Position numbers and translations under genes: made by a program. Below, in pieces: positions 9,148-17,014 of a stretch of DNA of 64,000 nucleotides. The stretch is from the NCBI RefSeq assembly GCF_002797895.1, contig NZ_PGES01000001.1:1736001-1800000 (forward strand). The letters are read 5' to 3'. Numbering within the stretch: position 1 is the first letter of the stretch; every line of letters begins with the position of its first letter. Below the pieces are notes generated by a model that made no database searches, was not told the DNA's origin, and saw only the letters and a program-made list of their open reading frames with translations. This DNA comes from Janthinobacterium sp. 67. Its GTDB lineage: Bacteria; Pseudomonadota; Gammaproteobacteria; Burkholderiales; Burkholderiaceae_D.

Positions 9148-9177
9148 GTCCTTCCCTGTCCGTCCTTTGCTGCCGTG

Positions 9178-10035
9178 ATGACCCCACAAATCCAAGCTTT
9201 CTTCGACACTGCCACCTCCACCGTCACTTATGTCGTCTACGAGGCCGACGGGCGGGACTGCGCCATCATCGATTCCGTGCTCGACTACGACCCCAAGGCC
9301 GGCCGCACGTCCACCGCTTCGGCCGACAAGGTGATCGCCTTCGTGCGCGAACACGGCTTGCAGTGCCGCTGGCTGCTGGAAACCCACGCACATGCCGACC
9401 ACCTGTCCGCTGCGCCCTACCTGCAGCAGCAGCTGGGCGGCGACGTGGCCATCGGCGCCGCCATCCAGACGGTGCAGCAGGCGTTTGCCGCCGTCTACCA
9501 CCAGGACGGCGCCAGGGCCGACGGCTCGCAGTTCGACCAGCTGTTCGCCCCGGACCAGGTGTTTCATATCGGCGCATTGGAAGTGCGCGCCCTGCACGTG
9601 CCCGGCCACACGCCGGCCGACCTGGCTTACCAGATCGGCGACGCCGTGTTTGTCGGCGACACCCTGTTCATGCCGGACGTGGGCTCGGCCCGCTGCGACT
9701 TTCCCGGTGGCTCCGCGTCCCTGCTGTACCGTTCCGTGCAGCGTTTGCTGTCGCTGCCGCCGCAGACCCGCCTGTTCATGTGCCACGACTACCCGCCCAA
9801 CGGCCGCGCGCCGCGCTGGGAAGTGACGGTGGCCGAACAGCGCGCCAGCAATATCCACTTGCGCGACGGTATTACGGAAGAGCAATTCGTGGCCATGCGC
9901 ACGGGCCGCGACGCCACCCTCGACATGCCGACCCTGATCCTGCCCGCCATCCAGGTCAACATCAATGCGGGCAAGCTGCCCGAGCCGGAAGACAACGGCG
10001 TGCGCTACCTGAAGATACCGCTCAATGCGATCTAG
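9178..10035 (+). CDS. Metallo-beta-lactamase fold hydrolase, persulfide dioxygenase-like
   Basis: The 285-residue protein has the metal motif HAHADH (His70, His72, Asp74, His75), then HVPGHTPADLAY, GDTLFMPDVGSARCDFPGG and CHDYPP, an order typical of the ETHE1/Blh branch of the superfamily. These enzymes bind one iron and oxidise glutathione persulfide to sulfite in the cytoplasm; Blh-type members are linked to sulfide detoxification. The SARCDFPGGS segment favours this over glyoxalase II. No rhodanese, sulfurtransferase or BigR-type regulator is adjacent. The ATG at 9178 follows a GTG at 9175, and no clear ribosome site is visible, so the exact start is uncertain. Confidence 0.85.
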   Translation: MTPQIQAFFDTATSTVTYVVYEADGRDCAIIDSVLDYDPKAGRTSTASADKVIAFVREHGLQCRWLLETHAHADHLSAAPYLQQQLGGDVAIGAAIQTVQQAFAAVYHQDGARADGSQFDQLFAPDQVFHIGALEVRALHVPGHTPADLAYQIGDAVFVGDTLFMPDVGSARCDFPGGSASLLYRSVQRLLSLPPQTRLFMCHDYPPNGRAPRWEVTVAEQRASNIHLRDGITEEQFVAMRTGRDATLDMPTLILPAIQVNINAGKLPEPEDNGVRYLKIPLNAI

Positions 10036-10156
10036 CCTGGTGATGTAGTTCCCTCACATGGCGTCAGACGCAACAACACAATGCACATGCTGCGTCTTCC
10101 GCCATGCCAGATCCCTCAGTACCATGTGGCGACCCTATCCGAGGATCCGCCACGCC

Positions 10157-11587
10157 ATGCAACCACCGTCAACATCCGCTCCATCCGAGCAACAGACCAT
10201 CACGCTACCCATGCGCGGCGCGCTTGCCAGCCTGTCTCTGGCCATGCTGCTGCCCGCGCTGGGCACCAGCATCGCCAACGTGGGCTTGCCCGACATGGCC
10301 AGGGCCCTGCACGCGCCGTTCCAGGATGTGCAATGGATCGTGCTGTCCTATCTGCTGGCCATCACCGCGCTGATCGTCAGCGTGGGGCGCCTGGGCGACA
10401 TGGTCGGCCGGCGCCGCCTGCTGCTGGCCGGCATCGCGCTGTTTGCCGCCGCCTCCATCCTGTGCGCGCTGGCGCCCTCCTTGTGGCTGCTGGTCGCCGC
10501 GCGCGCCCTGCAGGGCCTGGGCGCCTCCGTCATGATGGCGCTGACCATGGCCTTTGTCGGCAGCACCGTACCCAAGGCCAGGACGGGCAGCGCCATGGGC
10601 CTGCTCGGCACCATGTCGGCCGTCGGCACCACGCTGGGTCCCGCGCTGGGCGGCCTGCTGATCGCGCGCTTCGGCTGGCAAGCCATTTTCCTCGTCAACG
10701 TGCCGCTGGCCGGCATGGCGCTGCTGCTGGCCTGGCGCTACCTGCCGGCCGACCGGCGAAGCGCCAACGCCAAACGGCCCGTGTTCGACCACCGCGGCAC
10801 CTTGCTGCTGGCGCTGACCCTGGCCGCCTATGCGCTGGCCATGACCTTGGGCCGCGGCCATTTCGGCATGCGCAACGTGGCGCTGCTGCTGGCCGCCTGC
10901 GTGGGCGCCATCGTGTTCGTCCGCGTTGAACTGAAAGCGCCGGCGCCGCTGATACGCCTGGCCATGCTGCGCGCGCCCGTGCTGGGCGCCGGCCTGGCGA
11001 CCAGCATGCTCGTGTCGACGGTCATGATGTCCACCCTTGTGGTCGGCCCCTTTTATCTCGCGCGCGGCCTGGGCCTGGGCGCTGCCGCCACCGGCATGGT
11101 GCTGGCGGCCGGGCCGCTGGTGGCCGCGTTCTGCGGCGTGCCGTCCGGCTGGCTGGTGGACCGCTACGGCGCGCGGCGCATGGGCGGCGCGGGCCTGGGC
11201 GGCGCGGCCGTCGCCTGCCTGGCGCTGGCCCTGCTGCCCGCCAGCCTGGGCATTCCCGGCTACGCCGCACCGATCATGCTGCTCACGGCCAGCTATGCGC
11301 TGTTCCAGGCAGCCAACAATACGGCCGTGATGGGCGATATCGCTCCCGAGCAGCGCGGCGTCATCTCCGGCATGCTCAATCTGTCGCGCAATCTGGGGCT
11401 CGTCACGGGCGCCTCCGTGATGGGCGCCGTCTTCGCTGCGGGCGCCGGCGATATCGCCAACGCCCGGCCAGCGGCCACGATCGTCGGCATGCATGCCACC
11501 TTCGGCGTGGCCAGCGCGCTCATTCTGGCGGCGCTGGCGATTTTCGTGCTAGGCCGCTCCCAAGGCAGGGCTGAAGACCCCGCATGA
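10157..11587 (+). CDS. MFS transporter, DHA2-like drug exporter
   Basis: The 476-residue protein has about 14 hydrophobic segments. The block GRLGDMVGRRRLLLAG is the loop 2-3 motif A of the major facilitator superfamily, and GTTLGPALGGLLIARFGW matches motif C of drug:proton antiporters, so export across the inner membrane is expected. The best start is the ATG at 10157; earlier in-frame codons would add a non-membrane tail without a ribosome site. It ends 14 bases from the 3' end of a convergent LysR gene. Substrate unknown. Confidence 0.85.
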   Translation: MQPPSTSAPSEQQTITLPMRGALASLSLAMLLPALGTSIANVGLPDMARALHAPFQDVQWIVLSYLLAITALIVSVGRLGDMVGRRRLLLAGIALFAAASILCALAPSLWLLVAARALQGLGASVMMALTMAFVGSTVPKARTGSAMGLLGTMSAVGTTLGPALGGLLIARFGWQAIFLVNVPLAGMALLLAWRYLPADRRSANAKRPVFDHRGTLLLALTLAAYALAMTLGRGHFGMRNVALLLAACVGAIVFVRVELKAPAPLIRLAMLRAPVLGAGLATSMLVSTVMMSTLVVGPFYLARGLGLGAAATGMVLAAGPLVAAFCGVPSGWLVDRYGARRMGGAGLGGAAVACLALALLPASLGIPGYAAPIMLLTASYALFQAANNTAVMGDIAPEQRGVISGMLNLSRNLGLVTGASVMGAVFAAGAGDIANARPAATIVGMHATFGVASALILAALAIFVLGRSQGRAEDPA

Positions 11588-11601
11588 TGCGCGCGGAGGC
11601 A

Positions 11602-12507
11602 TCAGCCCGCATTGATCTGGCCCGCGCAGACGTCGACCACGCAGCCGCGCAGCCAGCGGTGGGCAGGGTCGGCATCCATGCGCGGATGCCACATCAGCGA
11701 CACGGTCAGCTCCGGCATGCGCAGCGGCAGCGCAAAGGTGAACATGCCGGCGCGCAGATTGCCCGTATGGCGTTCCGGCACGGTGGCGATCAGGTCGGAG
11801 CCGGCGGCCAGCGCCAGCGCCGCCGTAAAGCCGCCGACGATGCTGGCGATCGTGCGCTGCAATCCCAGGGCGGCCAGCGCGTCGTCCATCGGCCCCGTAT
11901 CCTGGTCGCGCCGCGCCACCAGCACGTGCTGGCCGGCCGCATAGCGCTCGGCGCTGATGTCGCCCTGCGCCAGCGGATGACCGCTGCGCACCACGCCCAC
12001 GAAACGGTCGCCGAACAGCCTGCGCGTGCGCACTTCCGGGCTGCTGAGACTGCCGATCACGCCCGTTTCCAGGTCGATGCTGCCCTCGCGCAGCTGCGTG
12101 CTTTCGCGGTCGGGCTTTTGCACGAAGCGCAGGCGCACGCCAGGCGCTTGCGCGCCGATGTGCGCGAGCAGCGCCGGGCCGAAATTTTCCACGAAACCGT
12201 CGCTCGAACGCAGCGTGAATGTTTGCGCCAGCTGGCGCGGGTCCAGCTGCTCCGCCGGTCGCAGCACGGCCAGCGCCTCGCCCACAAGGTGGCCCACCCG
12301 TTCGCGCAGCTCCAGCGCGCGCGGCGTGGGCACCAGTTCACGGCCGGCGCGCACCAGCAGCGGATCGCCCGTCGTCTCGCGCAGGCGCGCCAGGGCGCGG
12401 CTCATGGCCGATGGGCTCAAGCGCAAGCGCCGCGCCGCGCGCGTGACGCTGCCCTCGGCGAGCAGCACATCGAGGGTAATCAACAGGTTCAGGTCGGGTA
12501 GCGACAT
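11602..12507 (-). CDS. LysR family transcriptional regulator
   Basis: The 301-residue protein begins with a winged helix-turn-helix (residues about 5-62, with GSVTRAARRLRLSPSAMSRAL) and continues into a LysR substrate-binding domain. The sequence near the start (LPDLNLLITLDVLLAEGSV) puts it close to the NodD/LinR-like group. It is convergent with the MFS exporter and lies 6 bases after the M28 peptidase gene on the same strand, so it may be co-transcribed with the peptidase. Its target is not clear; either neighbour is possible. Confidence 0.88.
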   Translation of the reverse strand: MSLPDLNLLITLDVLLAEGSVTRAARRLRLSPSAMSRALARLRETTGDPLLVRAGRELVPTPRALELRERVGHLVGEALAVLRPAEQLDPRQLAQTFTLRSSDGFVENFGPALLAHIGAQAPGVRLRFVQKPDRESTQLREGSIDLETGVIGSLSSPEVRTRRLFGDRFVGVVRSGHPLAQGDISAERYAAGQHVLVARRDQDTGPMDDALAALGLQRTIASIVGGFTAALALAAGSDLIATVPERHTGNLRAGMFTFALPLRMPELTVSLMWHPRMDADPAHRWLRGCVVDVCAGQINAG

Positions 12508-12513
12508 TGGCGC

Positions 12514-13962
12514 TTATTCACCCTGCTCCGGCGCGCGGCCGATCTCGCCGTCGATATTGGCCAGGAACCAGGCCAGCGACGACATCAGTGCCACGTTGCG
12601 CTTGAGGTTATCCGGCTCGACCTTGTCCAGGGTGTCGGCCGGCGTATGGTGGTAGTGGAAGTAGCTGTGGCTGTCGACCAGCGGCTCGAAACTGGGCACG
12701 CCGGCCGTTTCCAGCCGGTGCAAGTCGCCCGTGCCCAGCGCGTCGCGGCGCGTGAATGCATGCGCGCCCATCGGCTGCAGGGCTGCCAGCAAAGGCGTAA
12801 ACAGTTTTTCCGCCTTCGGTCCCACGCTGGCCTTGATGCCGAACGGGCGGCCGGCGCCGCTGTCCATCTCGATGGCCGCATATTGCTTGCCGAGCGCCTG
12901 CTTGTGGGCGTCGAAATAGGCCTGGCCGCCACGCCCGCCGTTTTCCTCGTTCATCCAGGCGATCACGCGGATGGTGCGGCGCGGGCGGTAGTCGAGCTTT
13001 TTCAGGGTTTCCACCACGCCCATGGCCGCCACCACGCCGGCGCCGTCGTCGTGCGCGCCCGTCGCCAGGTCCCAGGAATCGAGGTGGCCAGACACCACCA
13101 CTACTTCATCGGCCTTGTCCGTGCCCGGCCAGTCGGCAATGACGTTGTAGCTGTCCGCGTCCGGCAGGTTTTGCGGCGTCAGGGTCAGGTGCATCTTCAT
13201 GGGACCGCGCGCGGCCAGGCGGCCGATCAGCAGGGCGTCTTCCACGGTGACGGCGGCGGCCGGAATGCGCTGTTTGTCGTCCAGGCCCGTGGCGCCCGCG
13301 TGCGGGATGCGGAAGTTCGCGCCGCCGATCGAGCGCACCAGCGCGGCGGCCGCGCCCAGCTCCGCCGCAGCCCTGGGGCCGTTGAAACGGAAACGCGAAC
13401 CCTGGCCATAGGTGACGCCGGCCAGGCCACGCTCGGCCATCTCCTGGTCGAACGGCGTGTCGATCAGCACGATGGCGCCCTTCACTTCCGGCGCACGCGC
13501 CTTGAGTTCTTCCAGGCTTTTGACGATGATCAGGGGCGCCGTCAGGCCGGCGGCCGGCGTCGCGCCCGAGCCGCCCAGGGCCGTGAGCACCACGCGCTGC
13601 GACACGCCCTGCGGTCGGCCCGCATAGTCGACGATTTCCGCCGTTTCCACGCCGCGCACCCAGTGCGGCACTTTCACGGGCTGCAGGGTGACGGTGGCGC
13701 CCAGCTGGCGCATGGTGTTCGCCACCTGCTGCACGGCGGCGGCGGCGCCGGCGGAGCCGGACAGGCGCGGGCCGATCAAATCCGTCATGTCGGCCAGGCG
13801 GGCGTAGGCCCAGTCGCTTTGCAGCGCCGTGTCGCGCACCTGCGCCAGCGCTTGCGGCGTGTTGCCTGGCGCGGCGGCAAAGGTCCCGGCGCTGACGATG
13901 CAGCCCAGGGCAAGGAATAAAGCGGAACGGCGCAGTGGCGCGCCAGTCAGGATGGTATGCAT
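12514..13962 (-). CDS. Secreted M28 family zinc aminopeptidase
   Basis: The 482-residue protein has an N-terminal signal peptide (hydrophobic stretch at about 12-29, cleavage near TFAAA). A PA-type insert follows (residues about 120-260), then the M28 catalytic domain. Zinc ligands and catalytic residues are seen in SGHLDSWD, GAHDDGAG, MNEENGGRG, EMDSGAG and YFHYHHTPAD. Family members cleave N-terminal residues from peptides outside the cytoplasm or in the periplasm. It is followed at 6 bases by a LysR gene. Dipeptidase-like carboxypeptidase Q homologues have the same layout, so the exact specificity is open. Confidence 0.9.
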   Translation of the reverse strand: MHTILTGAPLRRSALFLALGCIVSAGTFAAAPGNTPQALAQVRDTALQSDWAYARLADMTDLIGPRLSGSAGAAAAVQQVANTMRQLGATVTLQPVKVPHWVRGVETAEIVDYAGRPQGVSQRVVLTALGGSGATPAAGLTAPLIIVKSLEELKARAPEVKGAIVLIDTPFDQEMAERGLAGVTYGQGSRFRFNGPRAAAELGAAAALVRSIGGANFRIPHAGATGLDDKQRIPAAAVTVEDALLIGRLAARGPMKMHLTLTPQNLPDADSYNVIADWPGTDKADEVVVVSGHLDSWDLATGAHDDGAGVVAAMGVVETLKKLDYRPRRTIRVIAWMNEENGGRGGQAYFDAHKQALGKQYAAIEMDSGAGRPFGIKASVGPKAEKLFTPLLAALQPMGAHAFTRRDALGTGDLHRLETAGVPSFEPLVDSHSYFHYHHTPADTLDKVEPDNLKRNVALMSSLAWFLANIDGEIGRAPEQGE

Positions 13963-14137
13963 GTGATGTCAGTTCCAGTCAACGAAGTCGAAACGGGTGC
14001 GCCGTGGCCATGGGCAAGGCGCGGCTTTCTACGATAGCGTATTTATTCTGTCATTGCAGCAACTTTTACGGGATCGATTGCCTGTTTCCCCCGGAGTCGA
14101 TTACCATCAGGATTCGTGATCGCCACCGGAAACCGAC

Positions 14138-14668
14138 ATGCTCAAGGGAACCCTCTGTACCGTCCGGCATTTGCAAGCTGCCGACCTGAACACCTATATT
14201 TCCCTCGTCAACGACTTGCCCTCGCGCGGCGAGTTTTTCTCCTTGCAATTCAAGTCGCCCGAGGCCATGCGGCGCGACTTCCTGCAAACGGGCTTTGTCA
14301 CCGAAGACAGCGAATTGTTCCTCATCGAAGACAAGGCCCAGCACATCATCGGCACGATCACGCACTTCAAGAGCCGCACGCCGGCCTCGCGCGAGATCGG
14401 CTACCGCCTGTTCGACCGGCAGCGCGACGGGCAAGGCTACATCAGCGAAGCGACGCGCCTGGTGGTCGACTACCTGTTCAGCGCCTATCCGTATCACCGG
14501 CTGGAACTGCTGATGGACCCGCTGAACTTCGGCTCCGAGCGCATCGCGCAAAAGAACGGTTTTACCCAGGAGGGCTTGATACGCCAGGCCTTCTTCATCA
14601 ATGGCGTGATGCGCGATGCCAAAATGTACAGCCTGCTGCGTCCCGAATGGCAGGCGCGTACGCGCTGA
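14138..14668 (+). CDS. GNAT family N-acetyltransferase (RimJ/RimL or SpeG-like)
   Basis: The 176-residue protein shows the GNAT fold: the acetyl-CoA loop region is RDGQGYISEATRLVVDYLF and a late block NFGSERIAQKNGFTQEGLIRQ is typical of the RimJ/RimL-like branch. The acceptor could be a protein N-terminus, a polyamine or a small toxic amine; nothing in the context decides this. It stands alone: the M28 peptidase is divergent, and the next gene downstream has its own promoter at 14690-14740. Confidence 0.82.
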   Translation: MLKGTLCTVRHLQAADLNTYISLVNDLPSRGEFFSLQFKSPEAMRRDFLQTGFVTEDSELFLIEDKAQHIIGTITHFKSRTPASREIGYRLFDRQRDGQGYISEATRLVVDYLFSAYPYHRLELLMDPLNFGSERIAQKNGFTQEGLIRQAFFINGVMRDAKMYSLLRPEWQARTR

Positions 14669-14689
14669 CTTGTTACCACCGGGGCAGGA

Positions 14690-14740
14690 TTGTAATAAGT
14701 TGTATTAGACGTGGAACAAGCTTGCGGCAGCGGATATAGT
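14690..14740 (+). promoter_or_regulatory. Promoter module with TTGTAATAAGTTG, copy 1
   Basis: TTGTAATAAGTTG at 14690-14702 is placed exactly 45 bases before a -10 box TATAGT (14735-14740), which continues as TATAGTCCAGTTCA. The same 13-mer, the same 45-base distance and nearly the same -10 context occur at 30589-30639. The 13-mer would centre near position -51, suited to an activator site just upstream of a weak -35. Confidence 0.7.
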
Positions 14741-14788
14741 CCAGTTCATGCAGATCATTGTGATCTCGCCGGAATGGAAGGAAATGCC

Positions 14789-15235
14789 ATGTTGAACAAG
14801 AAACTCCTGGGTGCGGTAATGGTAGCGGCAGTGGCGGTGTCTTCGGCCGCAGTCGCCGGTGACCGCGACTTCAATACCGTTGCAGGCGCCGTTGTCGGGG
14901 CGGCCATTGGCAACAGCACCGGCGGACGCAATGGTGCGATCGTCGGTGGCGTCATCGGCGCCGCCGTCGGCAACAGCATCAATACAAATGACCGCTATTA
15001 CGACCGTGGCGGCTATCGCGGCGGCTACCGCGAAACCTATTACGCGCCTGCGCCACAGCCCGTGTACTACGCACCGGCGCCGCAGCCCGTGTACTACGCG
15101 CCGCCACCGCGCTACTACGGCCCGCCGGCTGTCGTCTACGTGCAACCGGGCCGCGGCTACTACCGTGATTATGACCGCCGCGACTACTATGACCGTGGCC
15201 ACGGTCATGGCCACGGCTGGGGCCATCGCCGCTAA
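14789..15235 (+). CDS. Exported glycine-zipper protein with Tyr/Pro repeats
   Basis: The 148-residue product has a signal peptide (residues 1-23), a glycine-zipper segment (about 30-66, AGAVVGAAIGN and GAIVGGVIGAAVGN), then a low-complexity tail with three YYAPxP(Q)PV-like repeats and a His-rich end (GHGHGHGWGHRR). Glycine-zipper proteins insert into or attach to the outer membrane and are often stress induced. The ATG at 14789 follows GGAAGGAAA; an upstream in-frame codon at 14711 would spoil the signal peptide. Promoter at 14690-14740 and terminator at 15262-15293 make it a single-gene unit. The His-rich tail might bind metal, which is a guess. Confidence 0.85.
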   Translation: MLNKKLLGAVMVAAVAVSSAAVAGDRDFNTVAGAVVGAAIGNSTGGRNGAIVGGVIGAAVGNSINTNDRYYDRGGYRGGYRETYYAPAPQPVYYAPAPQPVYYAPPPRYYGPPAVVYVQPGRGYYRDYDRRDYYDRGHGHGHGWGHRR

Positions 15236-15261
15236 GCATTGCCCTGCATCACCCCGAAGAG

Positions 15262-15293
15262 ACCTGCGCCAGCCTGCTGCCGCAGGTTTTTTT
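15262..15293 (+). terminator. Rho-independent terminator after the glycine-zipper gene
   Basis: ACCTGCG (15262-15268) pairs with CGCAGGT (15281-15287) and is followed by an unbroken run of seven T bases. Confidence 0.85.
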
Positions 15294-15382
15294 GCGAAAT
15301 AGGCAAGGTATCGCTCCCGCACGATTTCGGCTAAGCTGTGTCCTATGATCAACATTGCTGGCCGCCTGGACCGCAACAACCG

Positions 15383-16333
15383 ATGCATTTAATCAAAGAC
15401 GGGCTCGACTTCGCCCCCTGGCTCGATGCCGCCGCCGGCAGCAGCGTGGGCGCCGGCCCGCTGCCGCGCCGCGAGAACCAGGATAACTTCCTGCTGATCG
15501 ATGCCAGCGGCCACGCCGTCTGCCTGTCGCGCCAGGCGCCGTTCCACTGCCAGGTGCCTGGCTGGCCACGCGGCCATGTGCGCGCGGCCGTGCTCGACGG
15601 CATGGGCGGCCACGGCCAGGGGCGCGAAGCGGCGGAAGCGGCCGTGCAAGGCTTGCTGGCCGTGCCCGCCTGCCTCGATACGGCCAGCCTGGCTGCCAGG
15701 CTGGATCAGTTGCACACGCGCTTGCAGGATACCTTCGCCAGGACGACGCCAGCCCAGGCGCGTCCACCCGGCACCACCCTGACCTTGCTGGAAGTGCCGC
15801 CCGGCGAAGCGCCGCTGCTGTATCACGTGGGCGATTCGCGCCTGTATGAAATTGCCGACGGGGCGGCCAGCATCCTCACCGTCGACCACGTGCCGGCCAC
15901 CGTGTATGCCATGCGCGGCGCGCTCGACGAGACGCGCTGGCGGGCCACCGTGCATGGCGAGCACCATCCGCAAATCTCGCAGGCATTTATCCTAGGCAAC
16001 GCCATCAGCGACAGCTTGCAGCTCGACAAGCCATTAATGGGCCTCGATGCGGCCACCTTGCCGCCCTTCCTCGCGCATCTGGGCGACCGCCGCGTGCTGC
16101 GCGTGCGGCCCGGCGCCCACTATCTGCTGGCCAGCGACGGCTTCTGGGCCTGCGACGACCCGCTGGCTCTCACGGCCCGCTGGCCCGCCCTGTGTGCCGG
16201 CAAGACTGCGGCACAGGCCGTCACCGCCCTGTTGGACGATTTCCTCTCCCATCCGCCAACAGGTTTACATAGCGACAACCTTACCGTGCTGGCGCTGCGC
16301 TTCGATGCGGAGTTCACCGTCCCAAGCGGCTAG
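15383..16333 (+). CDS. PP2C-type protein phosphatase
   Basis: The 316-residue protein carries the PPM/PP2C motifs in order: RRENQDNFLL, AVLDGMGGHGQG, HVGDSRLY, LASDGFWACDD and HSDNLTVL. The Asp residues in these blocks bind the two catalytic Mn/Mg ions. It should remove phosphate from Ser/Thr residues in the cytoplasm; no membrane segment is present. An in-frame GTG at 15338 is an alternative start, but the ATG at 15383 gives the normal family N-terminus. A kinase of the matching type is encoded at 25249-27570 and an FHA protein at 17015-18649, so it may act in that network. Its 3' end overlaps the convergent DUF2177 gene by 20 bases. Confidence 0.87.
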   Translation: MHLIKDGLDFAPWLDAAAGSSVGAGPLPRRENQDNFLLIDASGHAVCLSRQAPFHCQVPGWPRGHVRAAVLDGMGGHGQGREAAEAAVQGLLAVPACLDTASLAARLDQLHTRLQDTFARTTPAQARPPGTTLTLLEVPPGEAPLLYHVGDSRLYEIADGAASILTVDHVPATVYAMRGALDETRWRATVHGEHHPQISQAFILGNAISDSLQLDKPLMGLDAATLPPFLAHLGDRRVLRVRPGAHYLLASDGFWACDDPLALTARWPALCAGKTAAQAVTALLDDFLSHPPTGLHSDNLTVLALRFDAEFTVPSG

Positions 16334-16733
16334 CGGCCAGGTAGCCGGCAGTCGCCGACACGGCCGACAGCACGGCGCCCCAGGCCATGTCGATCGCCGT
16401 CAAGGCCAGCGGCCAGTCGCGCAAGGTCGCATAGTTGCTCAAATCATAAGTGCCATAGGCAAGCAGCCCGAGCAGCGCACCCAGCGCCGCCGCCGTGGGC
16501 CCGCGGCGCGCGCGCAGGCCGGGCAGGATGGCAAACACCACCAGCCCCAGCACGTACAGCAGGTAAAACAGCACGGCCGGGCCCCAGCGGGGCGTGTCCG
16601 CCAGCAAGGGTCCCAGGGCTGCGGCGTACACCGGCTTCATCAGCACCGCCAGCCACAGGGCGTCGATGGCCAGGAAGACGCACAAGGTGGCGCCATAGGC
16701 AATGGCAAGCTGGAGCGGGCGTTGGGCAGGCAT
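16314..16733 (-). CDS. DUF2177 family membrane protein
   Basis: The 139-residue protein has four hydrophobic segments and the conserved pieces AIDALWLAVLMKPVY and YGTYDLSNYATLRDW that mark DUF2177. Function is unknown; the family is often found next to cyclopropane fatty-acid or DUF1365 genes, none of which is here. The 3' end overlaps the PP2C gene on the other strand by 20 bases, so the two transcripts would be partly antisense. Confidence 0.85.
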   Translation of the reverse strand: MPAQRPLQLAIAYGATLCVFLAIDALWLAVLMKPVYAAALGPLLADTPRWGPAVLFYLLYVLGLVVFAILPGLRARRGPTAAALGALLGLLAYGTYDLSNYATLRDWPLALTAIDMAWGAVLSAVSATAGYLAASRLGR

Positions 16734-17014
16734 GGTCGTCTTTCGGCGTCAGGCGGCGCGTGGGGAACTGTTGCGCCAGCATAATGCAAAAAACGGCACC
16801 AGGGGGCGCATGAATGGGGAAGCAAGTCCATGACATATCAAAATAACATATCCAGAAAGATATAAAATGTGTTTTTGAGCAATTATTTCCAGGGCATGCA
16901 TGACGAGGTGTGACCAGGGCAACGAATTTGGCCAAAAAGAGCGCATTCCGCTGCCGCGAAAGTTGCCAAGCAGGCGCAAAAGCGCGTAAGCTCTCATGTA
17001 TAACAGAGGGCAGA

